Shown here in pieces: positions 12,426 through 24,087 of a DNA stretch of 64,000 nucleotides (the first letter of the stretch is position 1; each line of letters opens with the position of its first letter). The DNA comes from Siphonodentalium dalli (Eukaryota > Mollusca > Scaphopoda > Gadilida > Siphonodentaliidae). The stretch is from NCBI GenBank assembly GCA_032622095.1, contig CP136063.1, positions 113,850,723-113,914,722 on the forward strand, given 5' to 3'. Under the pieces are notes generated by a model that was not told where the DNA came from, ran no database searches, and worked only from the letters and a program-made list of their open reading frames with translations. Made by a program: the position numbers and the translations under genes.

Positions 12426-14449
12426 TCAATTCAGTTTTTTTAAAACAAAGTGCATTTTCAAATTTCATAGTATTTATAATTTGAATACGAGTCCGGATGA
12501 TGAAGATGTGTTGCAGAATACCTTCCATGTGTTCCTGTTTTGAGAACCAAATTGAGTTTGACGATTATGGGTTTTGTCATTTGGTGTTTCCTAATTTCGT
12601 GGTAAATCCACTACTAAATTGTTATTTGTAAATATCTCGATATTAAAATGTTTATTCAATTTATCCAACCATATAGTAGTGTCGCAAATAGAATTGAAGA
12701 CATCAGAGCCATTCATGGTTCGTTTCTAAGCATTTACAGAATGAAAACCTGTCGGAGAATAATTTTGCTCATTTACATAGCACATATTCTACCTCACATT
12801 TGTACCAGAACAAACTACACTACTTCGCCTTTAGTGTGCATGACTCTTTCACAGAGGTTATTCCATCGAATAGTCAACACATTGTTGATATCTTCTCTTA
12901 TATTATCTCTAAAATTGTAAAGTATTTAAACAAAAATAAGGAAAAAAAAAAACATTTCCATGTTTTTGCCGCCATTTTGGCATCCATCTTGAATAATTGT
13001 GGCCATTTTTCAACTAAAAGTGGGGGCTATTATTCGATAACCACCATTCTTAGATAATAGGGTGGAATTCGTTATGTTAAACATATAAAATTGAGAAGCA
13101 AAGCTATTAAGTGTACCAGCGTCAAACCGGCGGCCATCTTGGACGCCATCTTAAATTTTCGGCTCTACGTCGGTCAAAAAGTTGGTTCTTGAGAAAATTC
13201 CTAGACTAGAGATGCTGTCCAACAAGATATTAAAAAATGGCGCTTTTATCCGACTTGTATTGATCAAAACGCTAACTACCTACACTAGTGTAGGCAGTTA
13301 GCGACAAAAAATGCTCGGATCGATACAAGTCGGATAAAAGCGCCATTTTTTAGTATCTTGTAGGACAGCATCTCTAGTCTAGGAATTTTCTCAAGAACCA
13401 ACCTTTTGACCGACGTAGAGCCGAAAATTCAAGATGGCGTCCAAGATGGCCGCCAGTTTGACGGTGGCGCACCTAATAGATCTGCTTCTCGATTTGATAT
13501 GGTAAACATGATGAATTTCCCCACATTGTATAATAATGGTGTTTATAGAATAACAACCTTGACTCTTAGTTGAAAAATGGCCACAATTATTCAAGATGGA
13601 TGCCAAAATGGCGGCCAAAACATGAGAAATTGGGTTTTTTCATTATTTTGTTATTAAATACTTTACAATTTTCGAGATAATATAAGAGAAGATATCAACT
13701 ATGTGTTCATTATTTGATGTGATAACTTCTGTGGAAAAGTCATGCATATTAAAGGTGAAGTAGTATTGTTCGTTCTGGTAGTAATGTGAGATAGAATATG
13801 TGCTATATAAAATGAATGAAATTATTCTCAGACTGTGTTTAATTCTGTAAATGCTTAATAACCAACCGTGAATGACACTAATGTCACCAATTCTATTTGC
13901 GACACTACTATATGGTTGGATCAATTGAATACAACTTTGTATGTCGAGATGTTTACGAATAAAAAATCAATTTAGTAGTGGATTTACCACGAATTTAGGA
14001 AACACTAAACGACAGACCCCATATTCTTCAAACTCAATTTGGTTCTCAAAAAACAAGAACATATGGAAGGTATTCTGCAACATATCTTCATCATCAGGCC
14101 TCGTATTCAAATTACCAATACTTAAATTCAGTGTTTTATGTCAAATTATACACAAAATGATTGAAGCATATACTCGAAAGTATATTTGAGTTCGGAATAA
14201 GAAATAATATTATTTCCTTGTATCATATAGTGTCCTCAATTATTCCCGCAACAGAACATGAAGCAATCATGCGAATAGCACATATTCAACAGTATATACA
14301 TTAGTGCAATGTATTGCATATATATGCATATGTATAATTTTGTATGTTCTATTGTTGCTGGGATATACTCCATGGGGCCATGTTGTGGGAAGACGGGATC
14401 AGCAAATATTAAAATACACTTTGTTTTAATAAATTGAATTGACAATTCA

Positions 14450-16490
14450 CTACTCACAACCACATCTGCACAACTACGTACATGGAAGTTTGCTTTTTGA
14501 ACATTTGCACCTGGAACAAACCGATTTGCAAACACAGTTATTCAATTCGGTGCACACTCTCGCCACTTCTGTGGTTGTCATCCATACAGGAACAAAATAA
14601 TCATTATATCCACCAGAAGGAGTCACATTGGGGGGGGGGACTGTTTCACCAAAATCAATTATATCACCCTTCCGGTTCCGTCTCCATCAAATTAAGTTCC
14701 GACTCTTTCGCGGTTTGTTAAACAAATATTCGATAGGTTTTGATAGGTTGTTTATACACTGACTGTCAATACAGAAAGTATTCTCCAATAACAATCGACA
14801 GATTCGGTCTTTGTATGTGCAAAATCGGATGCTTGTTGTGCACATTTAGAGACGTGCATTTGATTGTATTTCCCACGAGAATTAAGCAGCAGTTTGATGC
14901 TCAGATTTTATCACATTCAATTTGGGCTGGAACTTGTCAGGTTTTATGATAGAAAATGTGGTTATTATAGTGTTCGATCATACAGAGATATATGTTCCAG
15001 CCCAACTAAAAGTGTCAAGGCCGATAAACTTATCAAATTGCTGCTTAATTTAAATAGGAAATGCACAAAAATGCATTATGCCTCTAAGTGTGCACAAAAT
15101 TGCTGATTTCGCATTATTATCATCAATAAGCACGAGCAAAGACCTAATCTACGGATATTTGTTTAGAAAATAGTTCTGTTTTGACATTTAGTGTATAAAT
15201 GGCGGTCAAAACTTTGAAAATATTTGTTTTAAATCGCGAAAGAGTCGGGACTTAGTTCGATAGAGACAGAACCAGAAAGGCGATAGAATCGATTCTTGTG
15301 AAATAGTTTCCCCCCGGTGAGTCAGATGCTGGACACTTTGCATCTATTATGGGGCTTACAGTCCATATACCAACCTGATATATACTAGTAGCACGATTTC
15401 TTTGGTGGTAACTGTTCGTGTGCACGGCCTTTGCTGAACATTTCATGTCTATCTTCATTAACTGAGGTCATGTTCGCAGATTTGTCATAAACAATCACGA
15501 CGAAATGCTAAATACACACAAATAGTGGTGATGGAACATTAAGTACCACAAAAGGATTCCTCGTAATTGACATCAAGCATTCTGTTAGCCATGGGTAAGC
15601 TTTTCAATCATCCCAAAATGTGCGCTTGCCCTTACCAAAGAAAAAGGAAGTTGAGTCGCATCCTGATATCGCATGGAAATTATGTAATATTGGAAGCAAA
15701 GTTGAATTTTTTTCTGAGCCCAATTGAATTGTACATATCAACTATGTTGCGGATAACATGGGATTTAGACTTGCCGAGAGACACAGTTTCAAATCTTTGC
15801 ATTGGAGTAGCATAACATGCAGATGTCACAACAGAATCACGATAATATCCTTGTCAACAGTACGAACAATAATCGATGAATAATGAGTGTGTAGCATATG
15901 AGATATATGTCCGACTAATCTACTGTCAGCTTCTTCATACGTATATCCAAAGAGTATAGGTTACACATTTGGACGGTATCACCATCCTCCGTTACGAAGA
16001 TGGTTTTCCCTGTTAGGGTTTCCAATTTAAAGAGACATTCATTGACCAATGCAAACAATTCTTGCCTGTTGTGGTGTTTCTGAGAAAGTCATTCCAATTC
16101 GGTTGATTTTTTGAAGTAAGCCCCAACCTTACCTCGAATGCCACAACCACGTTTCTCTCACGTTCCTGTTTCGATACTACCCTATATTTACCTGTCCAAA
16201 ACCAAGTCAATACTTCTACAATCTGCGAGCTGCATCATAACATATGGAATAAACTTTGTGCTGATATACATTGAGAAGGTAAGCCCGACTTCAGGTGTCA
16301 GTAAATGTATCAGAGCACCTCCGTCGAACACCTTACACTCGACCTTTGGATTTGGCTCTGCAGTTTCTATGCAGTTTGAATCGGATGGGACCTTCATGCA
16401 GCTTAGGAAGTCAAATTTATTACCGCCCCTCCTTTTATAGATGGGGGAATCGCTGGTTTTGGTGTGAGAAGAACATATATTTCATATGCT
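14450..16490 (-). pseudogene. Decayed FEN/PIN-like nuclease-family ORF, copy 2
   Basis: Same blocks, frameshifts and nested insertion as the copy 4800 bp upstream. The one coding difference is at 16252: this copy reads FIPYV where the other reads FIAYV, and Pro is the residue I expect at this place in the family, so copy 2 seems to keep the older base. EEAD lies at 15925-15936, VRTVDKD at 15847-15867 and GKGK at 15625-15636. It is not expected to make a protein. Confidence 0.77.
14636..15319. mobile_element. 684-bp nested inverted-repeat element, copy 2
   Basis: Identical in position and ends to the nested element of copy 1, with AGTCA at 14631-14635 and 15320-15324. Its presence in both copies dates its insertion before the tandem duplication. 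Confidence 0.82.
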
Positions 16491-16500
16491 ACAAACCGAT

Positions 16501-17225
16501 AATTCATCGATTATTGTTCACACTGTTGACACATATATTATCGTGATCATGTTGGGACATCTGCATGCTATGCTTCTTCAATGCAAACATTTGAAACTGT
16601 TTGTCTTTCGAGAAGTCTAAATCCCATGTTACCTACAACATAGTTGATATGTGCAATTCAATGGGCTAAACAAAATTCAACTGTACTTCCAATATTCCAT
16701 CCGATATCAGGATGCGACTCAACTTCCCATTTCCTTGGTAAGGGTAAGCGCAATTTTGGGATGCTTGTAAAGCTTAGCTCACAGAATGCTTGATGCCAAT
16801 TACGAGGAATCCCTGTGTGGTTCTTGATGTTTCATCACCACTATTGAGTGTATTTAGCATTTCGTTGAGATTGTTTATGACAAATCTGTGAACCTGACCT
16901 CAGTTAATGAAGCTAGACATGAAATGTTCAATACCACCAACGAGGAACATGCTCTTTCAAATGAATATCGTGCTATATATATCAGACTGGTATCTGGACT
17001 GTAAGCCCCACAGTAGATGCAAAGTTTCCAACACCTGACTTCTTTGGATGGAAATTGATTGACAGTTCTTTTGTTACTGTATGGATGACAACCTAGACGC
17101 AGCTAGAGAGTGCACAGAGTTGACTAAATGTGTTTGCATATCGGTTTGTTTCAGGTGAAAATGTTCAAGAAGCAAACTTCCATGTACGAAGTTGTGCAGC
17201 CGTGTGGTTGTGAGAAGTGAATTGT
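16501..17225 (+). pseudogene. Mirrored C-terminal half of the ORF, copy 2 right arm
   Basis: Duplicate of the plus-strand relic of copy 1, offset by 4800 bp, with the same stops and frameshifts. GCD lies at 16710-16718 and GKGK at 16737-16748. Confidence 0.75.
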
Positions 17226-18185
17226 TCAATTCAGTTTTTTTAAAACAAAGTGCATTTTCAAATTTCATAGTATTTATAATTTGAATACGAGTCCGGATGA
17301 TGAAGATGTGTTGCAGAATACCTTCCATGTGTTCCTGTTTTGAGAACCAAATTGAGTTTGACGATTATGGGTTTTGTCATTTGGTGTTTCCTAATTTCGT
17401 GGTAAATCCACTACTAAATTGTTATTTGTAAATATCTCGATATTAAAATGTTTATTCAATTTATCCAACCATATAGTAGTGTCGCAAATAGAATTGAAGA
17501 CATCAGAGCCATTCATGGTTCGTTTCTAAGCATTTACAGAATGAAAACCTGTCGGAGAATAATTTTGCTCATTTACATAGCACATATTCTACCTCACATT
17601 TGTACCAGAACAAACTACACTACTTCGCCTTTAGTGTGCATGACTCTTTCACAGAGGTTATTCCATCGAATAGTCAACACATTGTTGATATCTTCTCTTA
17701 TATTATCTCTAAAATTGTAAAGTATTTAAACAAAAATAAGGAGAAAAAAAAACATTTCCATGTTTTTGCCGCCATTTTGGCATCCATCTTGAATAATTGT
17801 GGCCATTTTTCAACTAAAAGTGGGGGCTATTATTCGATAACCACCATTCTTAGATAATAGGGTGGAATTCGTTATGTTAAACATATAAAATTGAGAAGCA
17901 AAGCTATTAAGTGTACCAGCGTCAAACCGGCGGCCATCTTGGACGCCATCTTAAATTTTCGGCTCTACGTCGGTCAAAAAGTTGGTTCTTGAGAAAATTC
18001 CTAGACTAGAGATGCTGTCCAACAAGATATTAAAAAATGGCGCTTTTATCCGACTTGTATTGATCAAAACGCTAACTACCTACACTATAAACAAATATGT
18101 TTAAAACAGTTGAAAATATGTCAATGAAAAAAAAATGCAAAAAAGGTGGTCAAAAACTGTTTCCGGCCTCGGGTACCCACCCACC

Positions 18186-18233
18186 CCCACCTCATGTCTC
18201 GTAAAAAACATTCACCCCACCCCTGCTCATGGG
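18186..18233 (-). repeat. Possible outer terminal inverted repeat, right
   Basis: Partner of the repeat at 6895-6940; see there. The shared core is the complement of GAGACATG with a run of C on one side and a T/A run on the other. Confidence 0.4.
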
Positions 18234-18478
18234 ACGATATTTTAATTAACAATCAAGGTACAATATTAATTAACCATTATGGGACCATATTTTGTATTAA
18301 CCCTGATTGGACGATATATTAATTGACCCTCATGGGACCATATTTTATTTAACCGTGATGTGACCATATGTTATTTTACCCTCATCGGAACATATTTCAA
18401 TTAACCCTCTCTGTGTGTGACCATATTTTAATTTACCCTCATGGAACCATACATGTATTTTAATTAATCCTTTATGAG
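18229..18478. repeat. Degenerate ~26-bp minisatellite, right part
   Basis: Same unit and same orientation as 6641-6898 (GGGACCATATTTTAATTAACC then CTCAT), with single-base variants in nearly every copy. Confidence 0.8.
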
Positions 18479-18840
18479 ATGTCATATCAGGAGTGCATTA
18501 CCTGAGGCCATTCTTAGATCAGCATTACACCCTCCTAGGGTGTATATTGGCAAGTATATCTGACCCTGTCGCAGGAGGTGGTTGACTAAATGTGCTTAAA
18601 ACATACTCGGTATTTGCGTAATTGGATACTAAATGTGATTAGAAACGTGCTCGTACTTGAACCATGTTACGAAGATTGCAAAATTTTGCCAGATTATTAT
18701 TCTGCATGCTATTCCATGCGCTATTCAGACCACTATTTCAAATGAAATTAGAAGAAAATATCACATACAATCAACCACATAGACGTTACATATATACAGA
18801 TTGTTCACAATTACCACATTAAAGTTGTTATATTGTATAT

Positions 18841-19029
18841 ATGGCAAATAATATTATCTTGAGGGCGTTACCATTTCTGACTATGGTTTTCTTGTACTTA
18901 TTGTTGGTTTACAGTTTTAGCCTTCAAGTTCAAAGTATCTGTGGAAGCACCTATATGCCGACTGGAATTGATAGCTTTATAGTGAAGGGTAGTTTTATAG
19001 GCAGTCACAAATATTCAAACATGGTATAA
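18841..19029 (+). CDS. Small ORF with signal-peptide-like start, unrecognised
   Basis: A 62-codon frame starts MANNIILRALPFLTMVFLYL and has one long hydrophobic stretch (residues 9-28), then VQS as a plausible signal-peptidase site, then a polar tail with Cys34. It starts with ATG and ends with TAA. Nothing in the sequence identifies a family. It could be a small secreted peptide, a first exon, or chance in AT-rich DNA. No convincing splice donor was seen; ATGGTATAA at the end is a weak possibility. Chance is not excluded. Confidence 0.25.
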   Translation: MANNIILRALPFLTMVFLYLLLVYSFSLQVQSICGSTYMPTGIDSFIVKGSFIGSHKYSNMV

Positions 19030-19071
19030 AATCTATCATTTCCATTGAAATTAGCTGGTTCCCACTCTATC

Positions 19072-19175
19072 GCAGCATTCTCAACGGCTCGACCATTTCC
19101 GCTTCGTTGAGGAAATAATGGCAGAGGTTATTATCTCAGCGAAGCGCAAATGGCCGAGTGGTTGAGAATGTCTGC
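19072..19175. repeat. Inverted pair of tRNA-derived (SINE head) sequences
   Basis: On the plus strand 19151-19161 reads TGGCCGAGTGG, the internal promoter A box of Ser/Leu-type tRNAs and tRNA-derived SINEs, followed by GTTGAGAATGTCTGC. At 19072-19111 the complementary sequence occurs with a few changes, so the two heads face each other with about 23 bp between. The B box downstream (CCGGTTGCGTTTAATTCGAA) is badly worn. No cloverleaf can be closed, so this is not a working tRNA gene. Confidence 0.6.
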
Positions 19176-19507
19176 CGCAGATGACGTGTCCGGTTGCGTT
19201 TAATTCGAAATCATATAGACTATAGTGTCTCAAATTATTCCAGCATTGTTCTGTAGAAGACACACGATGGCACTCGTGAATACAACCCGACTCTCAGTCA
19301 CAAGAAATAAAATCAATTATTGTACCGAAAGTACTACCGGTATGTAGCCATCTAGTTCCCGGCAATTCCCGTATATAATCATAGACATGTATTATGTTCA
19401 GAAACTCCAGTTGCATATTGACCATAATCAGATTCAGTCAGAATATATTTACTCAGAAAGTTTCGACATTATTCCAGCAATACAGAAGTCACATCGTCAC
19501 CTGATGA

Positions 19508-19538
19508 TGTTGTTGATGATGATGATGTTGTTGTTGTT

Positions 19539-19569
<31 letters not shown>

Positions 19570-19572
19570 TTG
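19508..19572. repeat. (TTG)n microsatellite, imperfect
   Basis: Mixed TGA, TTG and CTG triplets. It produces Leu-rich frames on the plus strand and Gln/Asn/His-rich frames on the minus strand, none of which is a gene. Confidence 0.95.
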
Positions 19573-19901
19573 AACTTGTAGAAACCGACTCTCACTGTCA
19601 GTCGTAAAGAATAAAATAAACATTTTTCTGGAATTAAAAAAAACAACCCCTGCTCGGTGATACCGATACACAGCAGTCTAAAGGTAAAGCACACATTCTT
19701 GGCTTGGAAGTCATGCAGCTGAAGATCCGGTTCACCGCCAGTGTATGCATAATGAACTAAATGCCCCTCTTTGCAGACTACATTTTCATTACAATATAGT
19801 TGTGTTCAATGATTGGGTTAATCTTCTTTGAATCTGAATATGTTGATAGAATATTCACCTTGTCTCTGGTTGTTGAACGTCCGAAGGACTTGACTTGAAA
19901 C

Positions 19902-19980
19902 GTATTTTATTTGCAAATAATACAAAAGGGATTGGGGCACAAGTTTTTTCAACTTATGAAGCCCCTCTCCCAATACAGTC
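19902..19980 (-). mobile_element. 3' tail of a non-LTR retrotransposon, copy A
   Basis: The minus strand reads GGGGCTTCATAAG, then TTGTGCCCCAATCCC, then TTTGTATTATTTGCAAATAA. A second copy lies at 63476-63560. A GC-rich block followed by TTGTATTATT is typical of the 3' untranslated tail of CR1/L2-like elements. No coding part is attached. Confidence 0.55.
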
Positions 19981-20596
19981 GAATTAGATACAAAATATTT
20001 ACAAGATGACAGCTGAACATATTTACATGCATGATTTTGTTATTTTATGGGGTTTGTGTGATTTGTGTTCGTTTTAACTAATGTTGGAACAGGACGTCCA
20101 GAGCAACAGCTCGAGGGGTAATCAGGGTATTGTTATCGTCACTGCGGTCGATCATTGTTTTTGCACTATTACCCTGAGTTTAATACTGTCAATTCTTTCT
20201 TTAATATAATGACTAATTACCTAACAAGAGGATTATCTGATACGGTCATCTTGACAAGGCCCTATGGCCTATACGCGTAGTGCGCACACAGACGCCTGCA
20301 CAATATGGAGAGTTTGCCTTCATACAACGCACTTTCAGATCTTCTTGGGTATGCATGCACTCTCATATAGAGGTTTTTGGCACCTGCTATACGCCACTGA
20401 ATATTAGTAGTTCACGACATTTAACACGGTTTTACTACAAAAATCATGGGGAAATTATACACGATAGGCTAAGTTAAAACCACATGAGTGTTATCACGAC
20501 CATCGCCCATACTGTACAGTTAATTAAATTATGGTTTTACTTTGTATACTTGTGACATTGACTACACTCACCGGTTTGGCAGAATTACAACTACTG

Positions 20597-20706
20597 AATA
20601 CTAATCAAGAAAATTTAAGGTATGATCACACAAATAAATATAGAACACTGTAATACTAATCAAGAAAATTTAAGGTATGATCACACAAATAAATATAGAA
20701 CACTGT
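20597..20706 (+). repeat. Perfect 55-bp tandem duplication
   Basis: ATACTAATCAAGAAAATTTA and the following bases to GAACACTGT occur twice in a row with a 55-bp period. The two copies appear identical over at least 50 bp, so this is a recent slippage duplication. Confidence 0.9.
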
Positions 20707-21939
20707 CACAAAACAATATTACGCACACACGTAGTTAACCGATGTATAATATAAAACATGGTACTGTTATTACATGCAACATTGTGAGCAAAAGTAAAAC
20801 TATAGTTGAGTATAAAAGATCTTCAGCGTGATCATTGTTGTACCACGAATCCATGGTAAAGTCAAGCATCGGGCATGAACACTATAGTAAAGTGGAGTCA
20901 CTTAAGTGTTGAGTCGTGACTTTAGTGACTAAAGCATGAACAGTTAAATATATGTTGCTTAGTTATAGGGAAAACGTTTTGGAATGGGTGCCCGTGTGGT
21001 GGGTCCTGTGTCGGAATGAAAATTTGAAAGCATCAAATATTTGGAGAAAATGTGAAAAAGGCCACTTTTGAGAACCAATGAGTGTTGTGTTTAAAGAAAT
21101 GATGTTAGCTCATAGTGTCATTCATGGTCCATCAAACGGACTAGGTCATAATGACATATAGGTCATGGTCAATTGCTAAGGTCAGGGTGATTGGGAAAAA
21201 TGTGATCTATTGGTCTATTTTTATGTTTTTAATTGTCTCATATTCCGATATCCCCAGTGCGTTAGTCATAAAAGCAATCTTCGTCATAACACGGTTTTAC
21301 TACTGTCACAAAAATTATGGCGCAATCACCATGCCATTCATGCTCAATTTGCTATATGATGCACTTTATATAAAATGGCCACTGTCAACATGCGACAACA
21401 TTTAGTTAATATATAATCACATTTTAAGTACATGTACTAACTACCCTTTTATAATGTTTCTGGCAGTACATAAGTCACGATTCGTTACCCATAAGAGCAA
21501 AATAAATTTGACCTGGTGACCCCAGTTGAACAGATCAGAGTCCCAGTTATCTATAGGTACCGTCCCTAATATATATGACTCAAATCTGACGTGCGGTTCT
21601 GGATAAGTTGTTGACGGACGGCTAGACAGAGTGACGACGGACGAGGAGTAATGACTATAGCTCCACTGGACACTTCATTCACCCGAGATAAAAAAAAGAA
21701 GCGTCCACCTCATCCATTTTCCCATATATAAATTCCCGAGAACACAGGTATTTTTTTTAGTGGCCTATCTGTCAGATTCACACTTGGAGGGGGGGGGGGG
21801 GGGCAACATTAATTTATCTCTATGGATATACCAATATTGAGAATTTGAATTGAAACTAGTTAATTGTCATACGCCATTCTGAGCATTCAACAGGGTTGTC
21901 ACACCCAGCAGATTTAATTTACATCGGCATCTCATCTGA
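20707..21939. other. Anonymous DNA with a poly-G run
   Basis: No gene is recognised. A run of 15 G lies at 21789-21803. Confidence 0.5.
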
Positions 21940-22400
21940 TGAAAAATGCTGGCTGTATAGGATATGACAAAGGATCTGTTCGTGTAAAAAGTAAAATCCA
22001 AGATGGCTGCCGGCGGCCATGTTTCAATTCGATAGCTCCCATCTCGAGGTTATCCCAAAGATCCCTGTGAAGTTTGCATGATCAATCGGATGCAAAATTT
22101 TGGCTGTAGATTGTGCCGAAGAATTTAGTCATGCAAAGAGTAAATTTCAAGATGACGGCAGCCAAGTTATTCTTTAAAAATCGTTCAAATTCGATAACTT
22201 CCATCTAAACATGAACCTAAACATGCCTGGAAATTGCAAAACGATTTCTCTGATAAATGTGAGCTGCAGAGTGTGCCGGTTGATTCAAATGTAAAATTCA
22301 AAATGGCTGCTAGCGGCCATATTTTAACAAATTTCTGAGGAAACAAAATTGATGGCTCCCACCCAGAGGACACCACGAAGACCCGCATAACGTTTTTTGA
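21940..22400 (+). repeat. Degenerate ~150-bp tandem repeat, block 1
   Basis: Three worn copies are marked by AAAATCCAAGATGGCTGCC (21993), AAATTTCAAGATGACGGC (22142) and AAAATTCAAAATGGCTGC (22292). Each is preceded or followed by a GTGCCGAAGAATTTAGTCATG-like stretch. The same family appears in reverse orientation at 32540-33225. Confidence 0.75.
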
Positions 22401-22465
22401 TGATTAGATGAGGGATGTGGCCATGTCTTTCTCATAACCATACACGTTTTAATGTCTGGTAATGA

Positions 22466-22739
22466 GGGGTCACTATGGAGCCCCGAAGGTGACATCCGAA
22501 TGTTTTTTTAAGTCGTGGCCACGAGAATAAAGTCGTGGCCACGAGAATGAAGTCGTGGCCACGATAATATGAAGTCGTGGCCATGAGAATAAATTAGTGG
22601 CCACGAGAATAAAGTCATGGCCACGAAAATATGAAGTCGTGGCCACGAGAATATGAAGTCGTGGCCACGAGAATAAAGTCGTGGTTACGAAAAAAAAATC
22701 TTATGTCACCTCCGGGGCTCCATTGGTCCCAGTGACCCC
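22466..22739. mobile_element. Small inverted-repeat element with internal minisatellite
   Basis: Ends are inverted copies: GGGGTCACTA then TGGAGCCCCGAAGGTGACAT on the left, ATGTCACCTCCGGGGCTCCA then GACCCC on the right. The roughly 200 bp between consist of about nine copies of a 19-22-bp unit, AAGTCGTGGCCACGAGAAT, itself containing the palindrome GTGGCCAC. No ORF. It looks like a MITE whose interior expanded as a tandem repeat. Confidence 0.7.
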
Positions 22740-23890
22740 AAATTGTTTGTAACTGTTATTTTCCAAAGCGGTTTGCGAAAAATCTCTAATCATATATATT
22801 TATATCAGTTTCAGACATCTGTTAGTCTCACTTATAGTTCCAGATCAAATGGATAAAATTTACCAAGACATTTGTACACCTGAGTATCCCTAATTTTCTT
22901 TAGAATGTATTAATTGGGTGACGTTATTATATACCCAGTGTTGGTGGATATGTATTAACTTCAATAATACCATAGTTTTCATAGTAAATCGTACACAAGT
23001 TTAACAATATGGTGAACTGGTGATTCACCAATTCTAAACTTGTTTTTACAACATAATCCATGGCAAAATTACACATGGTAAATAATAACTGAATTGGAGA
23101 ATCCACTTAGTAAATTCATTATTAACCGGGCACCTTTATCATCCTAGTCAAATAAGAAACGACTATACAATTACAAGAAATTCTCAATGTCAACATTTAT
23201 GGCAAATGTTAAAGATGCATTATCCAAATTAATGCTCCTAAATTACTATTTCTTTGGGGGGGGGGGGGTATTTGATTCGAGTCGATGAGCCCACCCATCA
23301 AAGCTCAGAGTGATCAGATATCGATTTTTGAAGTGTGTTATTTCTCGAGATGTGCATTTATTTGTGGCCCAGAAAAACGACGTCCAACCGACGGTCTCGG
23401 AAAAAATTGCGGACGAAGATGGATAACTCTACGGCAAAATTTCGTGATACTCAAGTGCTAATACGGCCATATTTCGTTGAACAAAATGTTGATAAATAAC
23501 ACGTTTTTGGAAATTTGTTGCAATTAATCGTTTCTGATAACTAAGGCGTATTTTGAAGAAATGTTGTTGTTGTTGTTGTTGTATCTTGATAATATGGGGA
23601 CCGTCTGATCGGATTGAGTACCTTTAATGTTAATGGCATATTAATTGCTTATTAATTATTGTCAAGATAGTCAACAACCTTCCGTAGAACATGACTTCTG
23701 AATTACGCAAAAATGTAAACAAACAGTCATTAATTCGCCCCGTAAACAAACAGTCCTTAATTCGCCCCGAACAAATCACCGATAACCAAACGAGAATGAT
23801 TTCGCCAACGAGAGTCACGACGAAGGACGGCGTTGTGTTATGGGTTTTTCTGTGAGGCACAGCAGTGTGTTTCAAATCACTTTCAGTAGA
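22740..23890. other. Anonymous DNA with simple tracts
   Basis: Poly-G at 23256-23268 and (TTG)n at 23562-23581. Loose ACCATAG/TAGTAAA words lie near 22970-23090. No gene recognised. Confidence 0.5.
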
Positions 23891-24087
23891 GTTCGGACAG
23901 ACGAGTGACTGCGCGTGAGTTCGGACAGACGAGTGACTGCGCGTGAGTTCGAACAGACGAGTGACTGTGTGTGAGTTCGGACAGACGAGTGACTGCGCGT
24001 GAGTTAGGACAGACGAGTGACTGCGCGTGAGTTCGGACAGACGAGTGACTGCGCGTGAGTTCGGACAGACGAGTGACTGCGCGTGAG
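23891..24087 (+). repeat. 28-bp minisatellite, seven copies
   Basis: Seven consecutive copies of GTTCGGACAGACGAGTGACT followed by GCGCGTGA, with few substitutions. Because 28 is not a multiple of three, the long minus-strand frame across it cycles through three reading frames and is not evidence for a gene. Confidence 0.95.

Larger units (their letters stand above)
8488..13285. mobile_element. 4.8-kb palindromic DNA element, copy 1
   Basis: The element begins GTGTAGGCAGTTAGCG and ends CGCTAACTACCTACAC; TA flanks it at 8486-8487 and 13286-13287. The left arm (8488-11080) is the inverted copy of the right arm (11701-13285). About 90% of bases match in the terminal 150 bp, fewer inward. A 620-bp non-repeated centre (11081-11700) carries the amino-terminal half of a decayed ORF, whose carboxy-terminal half continues into the left arm on the minus strand and is mirrored on the plus strand in the right arm. 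The left arm is longer because of an insertion at 9836-10519 and a further ~285 bp around 9315-9600. Both arms carry CCAAGATGGCCGCC-like words near the ends. No intact transposase is present, so the copy is non-autonomous now. Confidence 0.88.
13288..18085. mobile_element. 4.8-kb palindromic DNA element, copy 2
   Basis: Copy 2 repeats copy 1 at a period of 4800 bp, in the same orientation, and shares the single TA at 13286-13287 with it; TA follows at 18086-18087. Reading both copies I found two differences: C at 11452 against G at 16252, and A against G in the A-run near 12946/17746. Arms, central spacer, nested 684-bp element and decayed ORFs are all duplicated. The identity between copies is far higher than between the arms of one copy, so the tandem duplication is much more recent than the palindrome. 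Confidence 0.88.

Noticed and set aside
19489-19694. Gln-, Asn- and His-rich frames on the minus strand
   Set aside because: Products of the (TTG)n microsatellite; no start context or flanking coding sequence.
22510-22692. Second CRISPR-like array of AAGTCGTGGCCAC units
   Set aside because: Only a few variable bases separate units; it is a minisatellite inside an inverted-repeat element.
23891-24087. Regular direct repeats resembling a CRISPR array
   Set aside because: The 28-bp units are contiguous with no unique spacers, and the context is eukaryotic.
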